Source of the DNA: Algoriphagus locisalis
GTDB taxonomy: Bacteria > Bacteroidota > Bacteroidia > Cytophagales > Cyclobacteriaceae
Reading direction: 5' to 3'
Length of the DNA: 64,000 nt
Assembly (NCBI RefSeq): GCF_900116615.1
Contig: NZ_FPBF01000008.1
Span: 114,098 to 178,097 of the forward strand
Part shown: positions 44,699 to 52,612 of the stretch, piece by piece
Layout: each line of letters opens with the position of its first letter
Numbering within the stretch: position 1 is the first letter of the stretch
The notes under the pieces: generated by a model
What the model saw: the letters and a program-made list of their open reading frames with translations, nothing else
Told to the model about the DNA's origin: nothing
The model's database searches: none
Program-made: the position numbers and the translations under genes

Positions 44699-45460
44699 AT
44701 GGCCAAATTAGAATATAAAGACTTACTAGATGCTGGTGTTCACTTCGGACACTTGACGAGAAAGTGGGATCCGAGAATGGCTCCATACATTTTCATGGAG
44801 AAAAATGGTATCCACATCATCGATCTAAACAAAACGCTTGCTAGCCTCGACGAAGCATCTAATGCTATCAAGCAAATCGTACGCTCCGGCAAAAAAGTGA
44901 TGTTCGTTGCTACCAAGAAGCAAGCGAAAGACCTTGTAGCTACTGAAGCAAAGAGACTTAACATGCCTTACGTAACCGAGAGATGGTTAGGTGGTATGTT
45001 GACTAACTTCGCTACTATCCGTAAATCATTGAAGAAAATGTCCGGTTTGGACAAATTGATGAAAGAGGAAGCTTACAAGAACCTTGCGAAGAAGGAACGT
45101 TTGATGGTTTCCCGTCAGAAAGACAAAATGGAAGATGTCCTAGGCGGTATCGCTGACCTAAGCAGACTCCCTGCAGCGCTTTTTGTAGTGGACATCAAAA
45201 GAGAACACATTGCAATTGCTGAAGCAAAAAAGCTTGGTATCCCTGTTTTCGCATTGGTGGATACGAACTCAAACCCGAACGAGGTTGATTTCGCAATTCC
45301 CGCTAATGACGATGCTTTCAAGTCCGTTTCTTTACTAGTTAAAGCGTTCGGTACAGCTATCGAAGAAGGTCTTTCAGAGCGTAAGAAAGACAAAGAAGAA
45401 GCTAAACTTTCTGAAGAGGAAGAAGCTAAGAAAGCTGTGGACGCTGAAACAAAAGAATAA
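44699..45460 (+). CDS. rpsB: 30S ribosomal protein S2
   Basis: The 253-residue protein has the S2 blocks LLDAGVHFGHLTRKWDPRM, IIDLNKTLASL, FVATKKQAKDLV, WLGGMLTNFATIRKSL and a charged C-terminal tail (about 228-253) of Lys, Glu and Asp. It is third in the ribosomal operon. It is followed by a terminator at 45491-45528, so the usual rpsB-tsf co-transcription may be reduced here. Confidence 0.97.
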   Translation: MAKLEYKDLLDAGVHFGHLTRKWDPRMAPYIFMEKNGIHIIDLNKTLASLDEASNAIKQIVRSGKKVMFVATKKQAKDLVATEAKRLNMPYVTERWLGGMLTNFATIRKSLKKMSGLDKLMKEEAYKNLAKKERLMVSRQKDKMEDVLGGIADLSRLPAALFVVDIKREHIAIAEAKKLGIPVFALVDTNSNPNEVDFAIPANDDAFKSVSLLVKAFGTAIEEGLSERKKDKEEAKLSEEEEAKKAVDAETKE

Positions 45461-45490
45461 TCCACACCTTGATTTGAAATAAATTAAAAA

Positions 45491-45528
45491 TTGAACATCA
45501 GGTTTCGGCCTATGTTCAATTTTTTTGT
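45491..45528 (+). terminator. rpsB terminator
   Basis: TTGAACAT pairs with ATGTTCAA, with an inner AGG/CCT extension and a TTTCGG loop, followed by seven T. It is 31 bp after the rpsB stop. Confidence 0.85.
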
Positions 45529-45588
45529 TTTACCTGCATTTGTCCTTTGAGGTTTCTCCGTAAGGATAATGCTCCTAATTATAAAGTG

Positions 45589-45629
45589 AAAAAACCTCGA
45601 AGGTCTTCTCTTGAACTTCGAAGTTTTTT
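45589..45629 (+). terminator. Second hairpin/terminator between rpsB and tsf
   Basis: A 14-bp stem with one mismatch (AAAAAACCTCGAAG with CTTCGAAGTTTTTT) and a 13-base loop ends 41 bp before tsf. It may be a back-up terminator or an attenuator for tsf. Confidence 0.7.
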
Positions 45630-45669
45630 AGACAAAACATAATCCGTTTAATTTTAAACTGACAATACA

Positions 45670-46500
45670 ATGGCAATTACTGCACAAGAAGTAAACAAAT
45701 TGAGACAAATGACCGGTGCCGGTATGATGGATTGCAAAAAAGCACTTACCGAATCAGAAGGCGATTTCGAAAAAGCTGTTGACATCCTCAGAAAGAAAGG
45801 TCAAAAAGTATCTGCTTCCAGAGCTGATCGTGAGACTAAAGAAGGTGTAGCTGTAACTAAAGTGACTGAAAATGGCGCTAAAGGAACATTGCTTACTTTG
45901 ACTTGCGAAACTGACTTTGTTGCTAAAAATGAAGAATTCGGTGCATTTGCAAACACACTACTTGACCTTGCAGTAGAAAACGGAGCAACTTCTGTAGAAG
46001 AAATTCTTGCGCTTCCTTTCGAAAACATCACTGTAGCTGAGAAAATCACTGAGATGACTGGTAAGATCGGTGAAAAACTTGAGATCTCTCATTATGAAGT
46101 GATTTCTGCTGAAACTGTTGTTCCTTACATACACTCTAATGGTAAATTAGGTGTATTGGTTGGATTAACTAACACAAGCGGAACTGACGTAGAAGAAGCT
46201 GGAAAAGACGTAGCAATGCAAATTGCAGCGATGAACCCAGTTGCTTTGGATAAAGACGGAGTTGACTCTTCTGTAGTAGAAAGAGAAATCGAAGTGGGCA
46301 AAGAGCAAGCAAGAGCTGAAGGTAAGCCTGAAGAAATGCTTGAGAAAATCGCTTTGGGTAAACTGAACAAGTTCTACAAAGAAAACACTTTGTTGAGCCA
46401 GTCTTTTGTGAAAGACAACAACAAAACTATCGCTCAATACCTTGACTCAGTAAGCAAGGGAATGACTGTTTCTGCTTTCAAAAGAGTTTCTATCGGTTAA
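45670..46500 (+). CDS. tsf: Translation elongation factor Ts
   Basis: The 276-residue protein recharges EF-Tu by ejecting GDP. It has the N-terminal UBA-like part (VNKLRQMTGAGMMDCKKALT), the TDFVAKNEEF motif that contacts EF-Tu, and a core domain ending with FKRVSIG. Length is normal. Unusually for a gene beside rpsB, two hairpins stand between them, so tsf may have its own promoter; no clear -7 box was found in the 40 bp left before its start. Confidence 0.97.
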   Translation: MAITAQEVNKLRQMTGAGMMDCKKALTESEGDFEKAVDILRKKGQKVSASRADRETKEGVAVTKVTENGAKGTLLTLTCETDFVAKNEEFGAFANTLLDLAVENGATSVEEILALPFENITVAEKITEMTGKIGEKLEISHYEVISAETVVPYIHSNGKLGVLVGLTNTSGTDVEEAGKDVAMQIAAMNPVALDKDGVDSSVVEREIEVGKEQARAEGKPEEMLEKIALGKLNKFYKENTLLSQSFVKDNNKTIAQYLDSVSKGMTVSAFKRVSIG

Positions 46501-46558
46501 TCCGAAAGATTCTTAATCATAAAAAAACCTCTTCAATTGATTTTGAAGAGGTTTTTTG
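46501..46558 (+). repeat. tsf terminator region, copy 1 of a duplicated segment
   Basis: Matches 48299-48355 with only a one-base indel in an A run and the trailing T run. It directly follows the tsf stop codon and includes the terminator. Confidence 0.9.
46521..46558 (+). terminator. tsf terminator
   Basis: CCTCTTCAA (46528-46536) pairs perfectly with TTGAAGAGG (46543-46551), followed by a T run. Confidence 0.92.
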
Positions 46559-46694
46559 GTTTTAGACTCATCACTATAGAAAAGTCATACAAATCTCATC
46601 CCTTTTAATAGAAACAAAACTTAACCACTTAAATCCAAAAGCAATAAATTAGAATATCTTAGCTTTTACTCCTGAAACCGATACCCCAGATTTT

Positions 46695-48272
46695 ATGAAA
46701 AAATTTCTTTTAGTTATTACAATCCTTTTTGCCTCGATCTCTTTAGGTTTTGGTCAAAACTGGGATTGGGGAGGACCGATTGATCCGTTGCAAGCAAAGT
46801 TTGAGGTAAAACATTACCGGCTGGAATTTGAGATTCTCCCGGAGAGCCAATCAATCAAAGGTAAAAGCACGGTCACATTTTCCTCCAACAATCAATTAGA
46901 TACTCTTCGTCTAGACCTTATCGATGAGTATCAAGTGACAAGCGTCCAGGCCAATGGAGCTGATCTGGAGTTTTCACATAACAATGATCTCATAGATATT
47001 CTAATCACTTCTTGTTCATGTGATGCGGTGGATATTTTCTATGAGGGAATAACCCCGATTGCGATAAATCCACCATGGGAAGGCGGTTTTACTTGGAAAA
47101 AAGATCAATTAGGAAATGATTGGATGGGGCTATCATCGCAAGGAGAAGGGGCAAAGATATTTATGCCTGCATTGGATCACCCTTCTTCAGAAGCCGAAGA
47201 GGGCGTTGATCTTTTGATTACCGTTCCAAAACCGTATTTCGTAGCAGCTAACGGAATCCTAGACCAAGTCAAGCAGGACGGCGAAAAACTTACTTATCAT
47301 TGGACTACGGAATACCCGATCAACAATTATGGAATCAATTTTACCATGGGTGTTTTTCATGAAGAAAAGAAAAACTTCACTTCTGTTTCGGGTGAACAAA
47401 TCCCGATGCATGTCTGGGTTTTGCAAGAAAACAAAAACAAGGCACAGGATATTTTAGAAGTGCTAGACGTATCCACCCAAACGCATGAGAAATATTTTGG
47501 AGCCTACCCTTGGCCAAAAGACAAAGTTGCGATCGTGGAAACTCCCTATCTCGGAATGGAGCACCAGACCATCAATGCGTATGGAAACAATTATCGATTC
47601 GTAAAGATGGGCTCAGTCAACTATGATAATTTATTGCACCATGAACTAGGTCATGAGTGGTTCGGGAATAAGGTTTCAGTGAGTGATTGGGCGGATTTCT
47701 GGATCCACGAGGGAATTACTGCCTACGGAGACTGGTTGTTCTACTTAGAGCATGGTGGTGAAGAGGCTTACTTCGAAAAAGTAGATGGGACTTTGAAATC
47801 TATCAGTCATTCCAAGCCAGTAGCCAGCCCCATAAATAGTACTGAAGAGGAAGCCTATCACTCAGAAATTTATACAAAAGGAGCATTTATCATGCATTCC
47901 TTACGCGGGGTTTTAGGTGATGAGGTTTTCTTCCCCATGTTGAAAGCTTTCGCAAATGACCCTAGATTTACTTACGAAAACCAAGTTAACACGCGCGATT
48001 TTATTGAATTTGTCCAATCATATACTGGAAAAGATTTGGAAGGTTTTTTCCAGATTTATCTTTACACCACTGATATTCCAGAGGTAAAAATCTCTAAAAA
48101 GGGAAACAAAGGCTTTGAAGTTTCACTACAGGGAATCGATTTCGAACTGCCTGTAGAACTGGAAACAGAGAAGGGAATCGAGAAATTTAAGCTAGGCAAG
48201 AAACCACTGCTAATTAATAGCATCAACGAGCCAACTGTGGATCCAAGGGGTTGGTTAATGCTAAAAAAATAG
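46695..48272 (+). CDS. M1-family zinc metallopeptidase (aminopeptidase-like)
   Basis: The 525-residue protein has a signal peptide (about 1-20, ending SLGFGQ), an N-terminal beta-domain, and a catalytic domain with the zinc motif HELGH (316-320) followed after 18 residues by Glu339 (WIHEGITAYG). This is the exact HExxH-x18-E spacing of M1 aminopeptidases. The exopeptidase GxMEN-like motif reads GMEHQ (in YLGMEHQTINAYG). It is shorter than full M1 enzymes, lacking the large C-terminal helical domain. It should act in the periplasm on peptides. The gene is enclosed by two copies of the tsf terminator segment. Confidence 0.94.
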   Translation: MKKFLLVITILFASISLGFGQNWDWGGPIDPLQAKFEVKHYRLEFEILPESQSIKGKSTVTFSSNNQLDTLRLDLIDEYQVTSVQANGADLEFSHNNDLIDILITSCSCDAVDIFYEGITPIAINPPWEGGFTWKKDQLGNDWMGLSSQGEGAKIFMPALDHPSSEAEEGVDLLITVPKPYFVAANGILDQVKQDGEKLTYHWTTEYPINNYGINFTMGVFHEEKKNFTSVSGEQIPMHVWVLQENKNKAQDILEVLDVSTQTHEKYFGAYPWPKDKVAIVETPYLGMEHQTINAYGNNYRFVKMGSVNYDNLLHHELGHEWFGNKVSVSDWADFWIHEGITAYGDWLFYLEHGGEEAYFEKVDGTLKSISHSKPVASPINSTEEEAYHSEIYTKGAFIMHSLRGVLGDEVFFPMLKAFANDPRFTYENQVNTRDFIEFVQSYTGKDLEGFFQIYLYTTDIPEVKISKKGNKGFEVSLQGIDFELPVELETEKGIEKFKLGKKPLLINSINEPTVDPRGWLMLKK

Positions 48273-48298
48273 TCCTTTAACTTTAATCCTGGATACTA

Positions 48299-48355
48299 TC
48301 CGAAAAGATTCTTAATCATAAAAAAACCTCTTCAATTGATTTTGAAGAGGTTTTT
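48299..48355 (+). repeat. Duplicated terminator segment, copy 2 (after the M1 peptidase)
   Basis: Near-identical to 46501-46558, and includes the terminator CCTCTTCAA/TTGAAGAGG at 48320-48355. It closes the M1 peptidase gene. The two copies are 1.8 kb apart in direct orientation. Confidence 0.9.
48320..48355 (+). terminator. M1 peptidase terminator
   Basis: Same stem as the tsf terminator (CCTCTTCAA with TTGAAGAGG) followed by five T. It lies about 50 bp after the peptidase stop. Confidence 0.9.
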
Positions 48356-48368
48356 GCTTTTTTAATAA

Positions 48369-48413
48369 GGTCCAAGCCCGCCTGGCGTCGGACAGGTCCG
48401 AAGACTTTGGGCC
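48369..48413. repeat. REP-like imperfect palindrome
   Basis: GGTCCAA at 48369-48375 mirrors TTGGGCC at 48407-48413 with one wobble, and the interior has GCCTGG and GGACAGG words that can pair. It is GC-rich against its surroundings and sits between two converging genes, right after a terminator. It looks like a degenerate copy of a palindromic intergenic repeat. Confidence 0.4.
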
Positions 48414-48429
48414 AAGAGTTACGGTTGAT

Positions 48430-49458
48430 TCAAAAATGCTTCCAACCCTGTGCTTTGATTTGTACGGCAGTTCCACTTTTCGTTACTAAGAACTTACCTT
48501 CTTCTGATTTGGTGATATGACCGATGAAGTGGATATCCGGATGCTTTTCCAGCTTCGCAAAGTCCTTCTGATCAATCGTGAAAAGCAATTCATAATCTTC
48601 TCCTCCATTCATCACGCAGGTAATCGGATCGAGATTCAATTCGACAGCAGTATCGAAAGTTTGCTTATCTATTGGCAACTTATCTTCATAGATCGTCGCT
48701 CCTACTCCAGATGCTTTGCAGATATGGAAAATCTCCGAAGCCAAACCGTCAGAAATATCCATCATACTGGTAGGCACGACTTCCATCTCTCGAAGTTCAT
48801 GGATAATATCCACACGAGCATCTGGCTTCAATTGCCGAGCAGTCACCAAGGTGTATTTCCCTAAGTCAGGCTTCATTTCTGGATTGGCTAGAAAAACTTC
48901 CTTTTCACGCTCCAAAATCTGCAACCCGACCAAAGCTGCTCCTAAATCCCCAGTCACACAAAGAATATCATTTTCTTTGGCCCCGGATCTATAGGAAATT
49001 TGCCCTGGCTTAGCTTCTCCGATAGCAGTAACCGAAATTACCAGACCACTTCTGGAAGCCGTGGTATCACCCCCAATCAAATCCACACCGTAATGCTCAC
49101 ATGCCGCATGAATACCTTCATAGAGCGCATCAATAGCTTCTACTGAGAATCTGTTGGATAGTGCGATACTTACAGTGATCTGCTTAGGAACTGCATTCAT
49201 AGCCGCCACGTCGGACACATTCACTGCCACAGCTTTGAAACCCAAGTGAGGTAGAGGCGCATAGGAAAGATCGAAATGAACTCCTTCTACCAATAAATCA
49301 GTAGTCACAACTTTGACCATGTCTCCAGCTTCAATCACTGCAGCATCGTCACCAATACCCTTTAATGTGCTGGAATTTTTAATTATTACTTTCTCATTCA
49401 AGTGATCGATCAAACCGAACTCACCCAAATCGCTTATTTCTGTTCTCTTTTCTGACAT
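48430..49458 (-). CDS. thiL: Thiamine-monophosphate kinase
   Basis: The 342-residue enzyme of the PurM-like fold phosphorylates thiamine monophosphate to the cofactor thiamine diphosphate. It has GIGDDAAVI near residue 35, VVTTDLLVEGVHFDL, the VNVSDVAAMNA magnesium site, DLIGGDTTASRSGLVIS, VTGDLGAALVGLQIL, and MDISDGLASEI with GGEDYELLFTI. All are typical. It is a single gene; no other thiamine genes or TPP riboswitch are seen nearby. Confidence 0.95.
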   Translation of the reverse strand: MSEKRTEISDLGEFGLIDHLNEKVIIKNSSTLKGIGDDAAVIEAGDMVKVVTTDLLVEGVHFDLSYAPLPHLGFKAVAVNVSDVAAMNAVPKQITVSIALSNRFSVEAIDALYEGIHAACEHYGVDLIGGDTTASRSGLVISVTAIGEAKPGQISYRSGAKENDILCVTGDLGAALVGLQILEREKEVFLANPEMKPDLGKYTLVTARQLKPDARVDIIHELREMEVVPTSMMDISDGLASEIFHICKASGVGATIYEDKLPIDKQTFDTAVELNLDPITCVMNGGEDYELLFTIDQKDFAKLEKHPDIHFIGHITKSEEGKFLVTKSGTAVQIKAQGWKHF

Positions 49459-49474
49459 AATATTGATAACCTCC

Positions 49475-49494
49475 CGCCAAGGCGCAAAGGCGCT
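49475..49494. repeat. Short GCAAAG-type repeat remnant
   Basis: CGCCAAGGCGCAAAGGCGC lies just upstream of thiL and belongs to the same kind of intergenic repeat as 19236-19320. The rest of the 237-bp gap to the next gene holds nothing recognisable. Confidence 0.35.
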
Positions 49495-49695
49495 ATTTTA
49501 AAATTCTATTATCTTTTTAGGCAAATCCTGAAATTGGGATTTACGAAGTACGATTTACGAGAGGCACAGTAGAGTCGATGTCTTTTACTAACCTTACCAC
49601 CTTTCATCTTTCCAACCTTACAACACAAAACCTGCGTTATGCTGAATTTTTCAATCTTCCAATATTTCAATAAAGGATATCGAATAATGAAGTAT

Positions 49696-50094
49696 CTAAA
49701 TCTCCTGACACAACTCAATCAAAACACTATTAGTGCTTCGAGGGTGCAAAAATACCACTAATTTATTGTCTGCACCCAGTTTTGGCGTTTCATTCAGGAT
49801 TTCGAACCCTTCTGCTTTCAATCGCTCAACTTCAGCATTGATATCTTCCACATCAAATGCTATATGATGAACTCCTTCTGACTTTTTTTCCAGGTATTTG
49901 GCAATCGGGCTACTTTCATCAGTTGCCTGAAGCAGTTCCACTTTCGTTTCCCCAACCTGAAAAAATGAAGTAGCTACTTTCTCTCCATCCACTTCCTCGG
50001 TTTTAAAGTGCTTTTTTCCCAGCAGCTTGGCGAAAAGCTCATTGGATTTCTCCAGATCCTTCACTGCTATGCCTATATGCTCGATTTTCCTCAT
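49696..50094 (-). CDS. mce: Methylmalonyl-CoA epimerase
   Basis: The 132-residue vicinal-oxygen-chelate protein interconverts (R)- and (S)-methylmalonyl-CoA. It has the start IEHIGIAVKDLEKSNELFAKL (His metal ligand), VELLQATDESSPIAKYLEKK, GVHHIAFDVEDINAEV, and an end VFLHPRSTNSVLIELCQ with the Glu ligand. This matches the small epimerases of propionate metabolism. The mutase genes are not in the window. It is divergent from the IscA-type gene. Confidence 0.94.
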   Translation of the reverse strand: MRKIEHIGIAVKDLEKSNELFAKLLGKKHFKTEEVDGEKVATSFFQVGETKVELLQATDESSPIAKYLEKKSEGVHHIAFDVEDINAEVERLKAEGFEILNETPKLGADNKLVVFLHPRSTNSVLIELCQEI

Positions 50095-50106
50095 GTTTAA
50101 ATTTGC

Positions 50107-50114
50107 TATATTTG
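50107..50114 (+). promoter_or_regulatory. Promoter of the IscA-type gene, -7 box TATATTTG
   Basis: An exact TAnnTTTG match on the plus strand about 70 bp before the ATG at 50185. The -33 element is not clear. Confidence 0.5.
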
Positions 50115-50184
50115 CACTGAATCTTTTTGGGCAAACGGATGTTTTCCCAATACTTCAACTTAAGACAAAGTAATAAATAAAGAT

Positions 50185-50511
50185 ATGATAATCGTTTCTG
50201 ACAAAGCCAAAGAGCGCATCCTGGAGCTCAAAAAAGAGGAAGGACGCGCAGAAAATGAGAATATTCGCGTTTCAGTGAAAGGTGGCGGCTGCTCAGGTCT
50301 AATGTACGACTTGGGGTTTGATGGCGCTCAAGTGGAAACTGACCACGTATTTGAAGATAAAGGAGTGAAAATTCTAGTGGACCGAAAAAGTTTACTTTAT
50401 TTAGCAGGAACTACACTGGAATTCACAGACGGACTAAATGGAAAAGGCTTCCAATTCGTCAATCCAAACGCGAGCAGAACTTGCGGCTGCGGAGAAAGCT
50501 TCTCTGTATAA
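50185..50511 (+). CDS. IscA/ErpA-type iron-sulfur cluster carrier
   Basis: The 108-residue A-type carrier has the three invariant cysteines of the family: one in VKGGGCSGLMYDL and two in the C-terminal RTCGCGESF. It receives and passes on Fe-S clusters to target enzymes. Whether it is IscA, ErpA or SufA cannot be settled without neighbours, as no suf or isc genes are adjacent. It ends in a perfect palindromic terminator. Confidence 0.93.
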   Translation: MIIVSDKAKERILELKKEEGRAENENIRVSVKGGGCSGLMYDLGFDGAQVETDHVFEDKGVKILVDRKSLLYLAGTTLEFTDGLNGKGFQFVNPNASRTCGCGESFSV

Positions 50512-50535
50512 GCGTTAAATCTTGATAATCATTGA

Positions 50536-50563
50536 AAGGCAACCTGATCAGGTTGCCTTTTTT
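50536..50563 (+). terminator. Terminator after the IscA-type gene
   Basis: A perfect 12-bp palindrome, AAGGCAACCTGA with TCAGGTTGCCTT, followed by T. It lies 25 bp after the stop codon and just before the gcvT promoter. Confidence 0.9.
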
Positions 50564-50586
50564 AGTGCATTTTTCGCCTCAATCCT

Positions 50587-50594
50587 TACCTTTG
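50587..50594 (+). promoter_or_regulatory. gcvT promoter, -7 box TACCTTTG
   Basis: An exact TAnnTTTG match 25 bp before the ATG at 50619. It rules out the longer frame that is open back to 50532, since that part would lie upstream of the transcript. Confidence 0.6.
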
Positions 50595-50618
50595 CCCACT
50601 AGAAAATTAACCCAGATT

Positions 50619-51713
50619 ATGGAAGAGCAAATCAAAAAAATCCAACTCAATGACTTGCACGTTGCCCTTGGTGGTAAGATGGTGCCTTTTGCAGGATATA
50701 ACATGCCTGTACGCTACAGTTCTGATAATGAAGAGCACCTTTGCGTGAGGAATGGCGTTGGCGTTTTTGATGTGTCCCATATGGGTGAATTTATGGTAGA
50801 AGGCCCTGAGGCGCTCAACCTGATCCAAAAAGTAACTTCCAACGATGCTTCCAAAATCGTCAATGGACAAGCGCAGTATTCTTGCTTTCCCAACGAAATA
50901 GGTGGAATAGTTGATGACTTGATAGTTTACAAATTTGAAGATGATAAGTATATGCTCGTAGTCAATGCTTCCAACATTGATAAGGATTGGGATTGGGTAA
51001 ATAAGCATAATACTATGGGCGCTAAGCTCACCAATATCTCTGATGGGATCTCTCTTTTTGCAATCCAAGGCCCAAAAGCAATCGAAGCAGTACAGGCCTT
51101 GACTCCTGTGAATCTATCTGAAATAAAATTCTATCATTTCACCGTTGGTGAATTTGCTGGAGTTCAGGATGTCATCATATCTGGAACTGGCTATACCGGA
51201 GCTGGAGGATTTGAAATCTACGTGAAAAACGAAGATGCAGAGAAAGTTTGGAACGCTGTGTTCGAAGCTGGTAAAGACTTTGATATCAAGCCAATCGGTC
51301 TAGGTGCAAGAGATACGCTCAGAATGGAAATGGGTTATTGTCTCTATGGAAATGACATCACTGACACCACTTCTCCCCTTGAAGCTGGACTAGGCTGGAT
51401 CACCAAATTCACCAAAGACTTCACCAATTCCGAAGCTTTAAAAGCTCAAAAAGAAACTGGAGTTTCCAAGAAATTAGTTGGCTTTATCATGCAGGAAAGA
51501 GGTATTCCAAGAGGACATTATCCTATTGTGGATGCTGCTGGAGAAGTGATCGGAGAAGTGACTTCAGGCACTCAATCCCCAAGCATGGGAGTTGGTATTG
51601 GCTTGGGATATGTGAAAACTGATTTCAGCAAAGCTGGAACTGAAATTTTCATCCAAGTAAGAAACAAGAACCTTAAAGCGCAGGTGGAAAAACTTCCACT
51701 TTTGAAAAAATAA
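50619..51713 (+). CDS. gcvT: Glycine cleavage system aminomethyltransferase (T protein)
   Basis: The 364-residue enzyme takes the aminomethyl group from lipoyl-H protein to tetrahydrofolate, releasing ammonia. It has LNDLHVALGGKMVPFAGYNMPV, GVGVFDVSHMGEFMVEG (the catalytic Asp region), IIISGTGYTGAGGFEIYV-like and LGARDTLRMEMGYCLYGNDI blocks. The start is the ATG at 50619 (MEEQIKKIQLNDL), decided by the promoter at 50587. Its stop is immediately followed by the comB start, so they are co-transcribed. gcvH and gcvP are not here. Confidence 0.95.
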   Translation: MEEQIKKIQLNDLHVALGGKMVPFAGYNMPVRYSSDNEEHLCVRNGVGVFDVSHMGEFMVEGPEALNLIQKVTSNDASKIVNGQAQYSCFPNEIGGIVDDLIVYKFEDDKYMLVVNASNIDKDWDWVNKHNTMGAKLTNISDGISLFAIQGPKAIEAVQALTPVNLSEIKFYHFTVGEFAGVQDVIISGTGYTGAGGFEIYVKNEDAEKVWNAVFEAGKDFDIKPIGLGARDTLRMEMGYCLYGNDITDTTSPLEAGLGWITKFTKDFTNSEALKAQKETGVSKKLVGFIMQERGIPRGHYPIVDAAGEVIGEVTSGTQSPSMGVGIGLGYVKTDFSKAGTEIFIQVRNKNLKAQVEKLPLLKK

Positions 51714-52427
51714 ATGCAACAAGTAGAAATCTGTTTCAGCCCAGACTTGATTCAACTGCACGAATTGCAGGGCAAAATTGTGGTCGTAGTCGATATATTT
51801 CGCGCTACCTCCACTATGGTCGCAGCTTTGGCAAATGGAATCTCGGAAATAAAAACCTGTGCTGATCTTGAAGAGTGTAGAACCATGGCATCTTCAGGCT
51901 ATTTGATTGCCGGAGAGAGAAATGGAATTAAAGCAGAAGGTTTTCAATTAGGAAATTCACCTTTAGCCTATCTTTCTGGCGATTATCATAACCAAAAGCT
52001 GGCGATGACTACCACTAATGGCACATTGGCAATTTCAAAATCTGCTGGAGCTGACGAGATTCTGATTGGCGCTTTTCCAAATCTTCAAGCCACTGTAAGC
52101 TACATCCAATCCCGTGATAAAGATGTACTTATTCATTGTGCTGGCTGGAAAGCCAAATTCAACCTGGAAGATTCCCTTTATGCGGGAGCTTTGGTAAAAG
52201 CACTCGAAGCAACTCATGAGGCTGAAGATGACGGTGCAATTGCGATGAAGTCGCTATTTGAAAAAGAAGGCCACGATCTGAAAGGATTTCTTTCTCAGGC
52301 TTCCCATGCCAAGCGACTGCAAAATCACAACATAGATTCTGATATTGATTTTTGTCTTACACTCGATCTTTTTTCTCTTGTGGGAAAAGTAGAAAATGAA
52401 ACATTAGTAGCTGTGGAGAATTGGTAA
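51714..52427 (+). CDS. comB: 2-phosphosulfolactate phosphatase family protein
   Basis: The 237-residue protein matches ComB: VVVVDIFRATSTMVAALANG, LIAGERNGIKAEGFQLGNSP, LAMTTTNGTLAISKSAGAD, VLIHCAGWKAKFNLEDSLYAGAL. ComB removes phosphate from phosphosulfolactate, a step of coenzyme M synthesis in archaea. In bacteria without coenzyme M it may serve sulfolactate or sulfonate metabolism; that is uncertain. It starts with no gap after gcvT and is followed by a terminator. Confidence 0.92.
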   Translation: MQQVEICFSPDLIQLHELQGKIVVVVDIFRATSTMVAALANGISEIKTCADLEECRTMASSGYLIAGERNGIKAEGFQLGNSPLAYLSGDYHNQKLAMTTTNGTLAISKSAGADEILIGAFPNLQATVSYIQSRDKDVLIHCAGWKAKFNLEDSLYAGALVKALEATHEAEDDGAIAMKSLFEKEGHDLKGFLSQASHAKRLQNHNIDSDIDFCLTLDLFSLVGKVENETLVAVENW

Positions 52428-52458
52428 AACTTCTCTTCATCATTTTAAAAAACCTTCA

Positions 52459-52487
52459 AAAACCCGATAGAAATCCTATCGGGTTTT
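52459..52487 (+). terminator. gcvT-comB terminator
   Basis: AAACCCGATAG pairs perfectly with CTATCGGGTTT with an AAATC loop, followed by TT. Confidence 0.88.
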
Positions 52488-52612
52488 GATGTTTTTAAGG
52501 GCTATTTCTCCCCATTTTGAATCACAAAATCCCGCTTAAAAATAGTTTAAACCATCTTTAGAATTTGGCGTTTACCGTTTAATCTAAACCACTAACTAAG
52601 CAACTTTTAATT

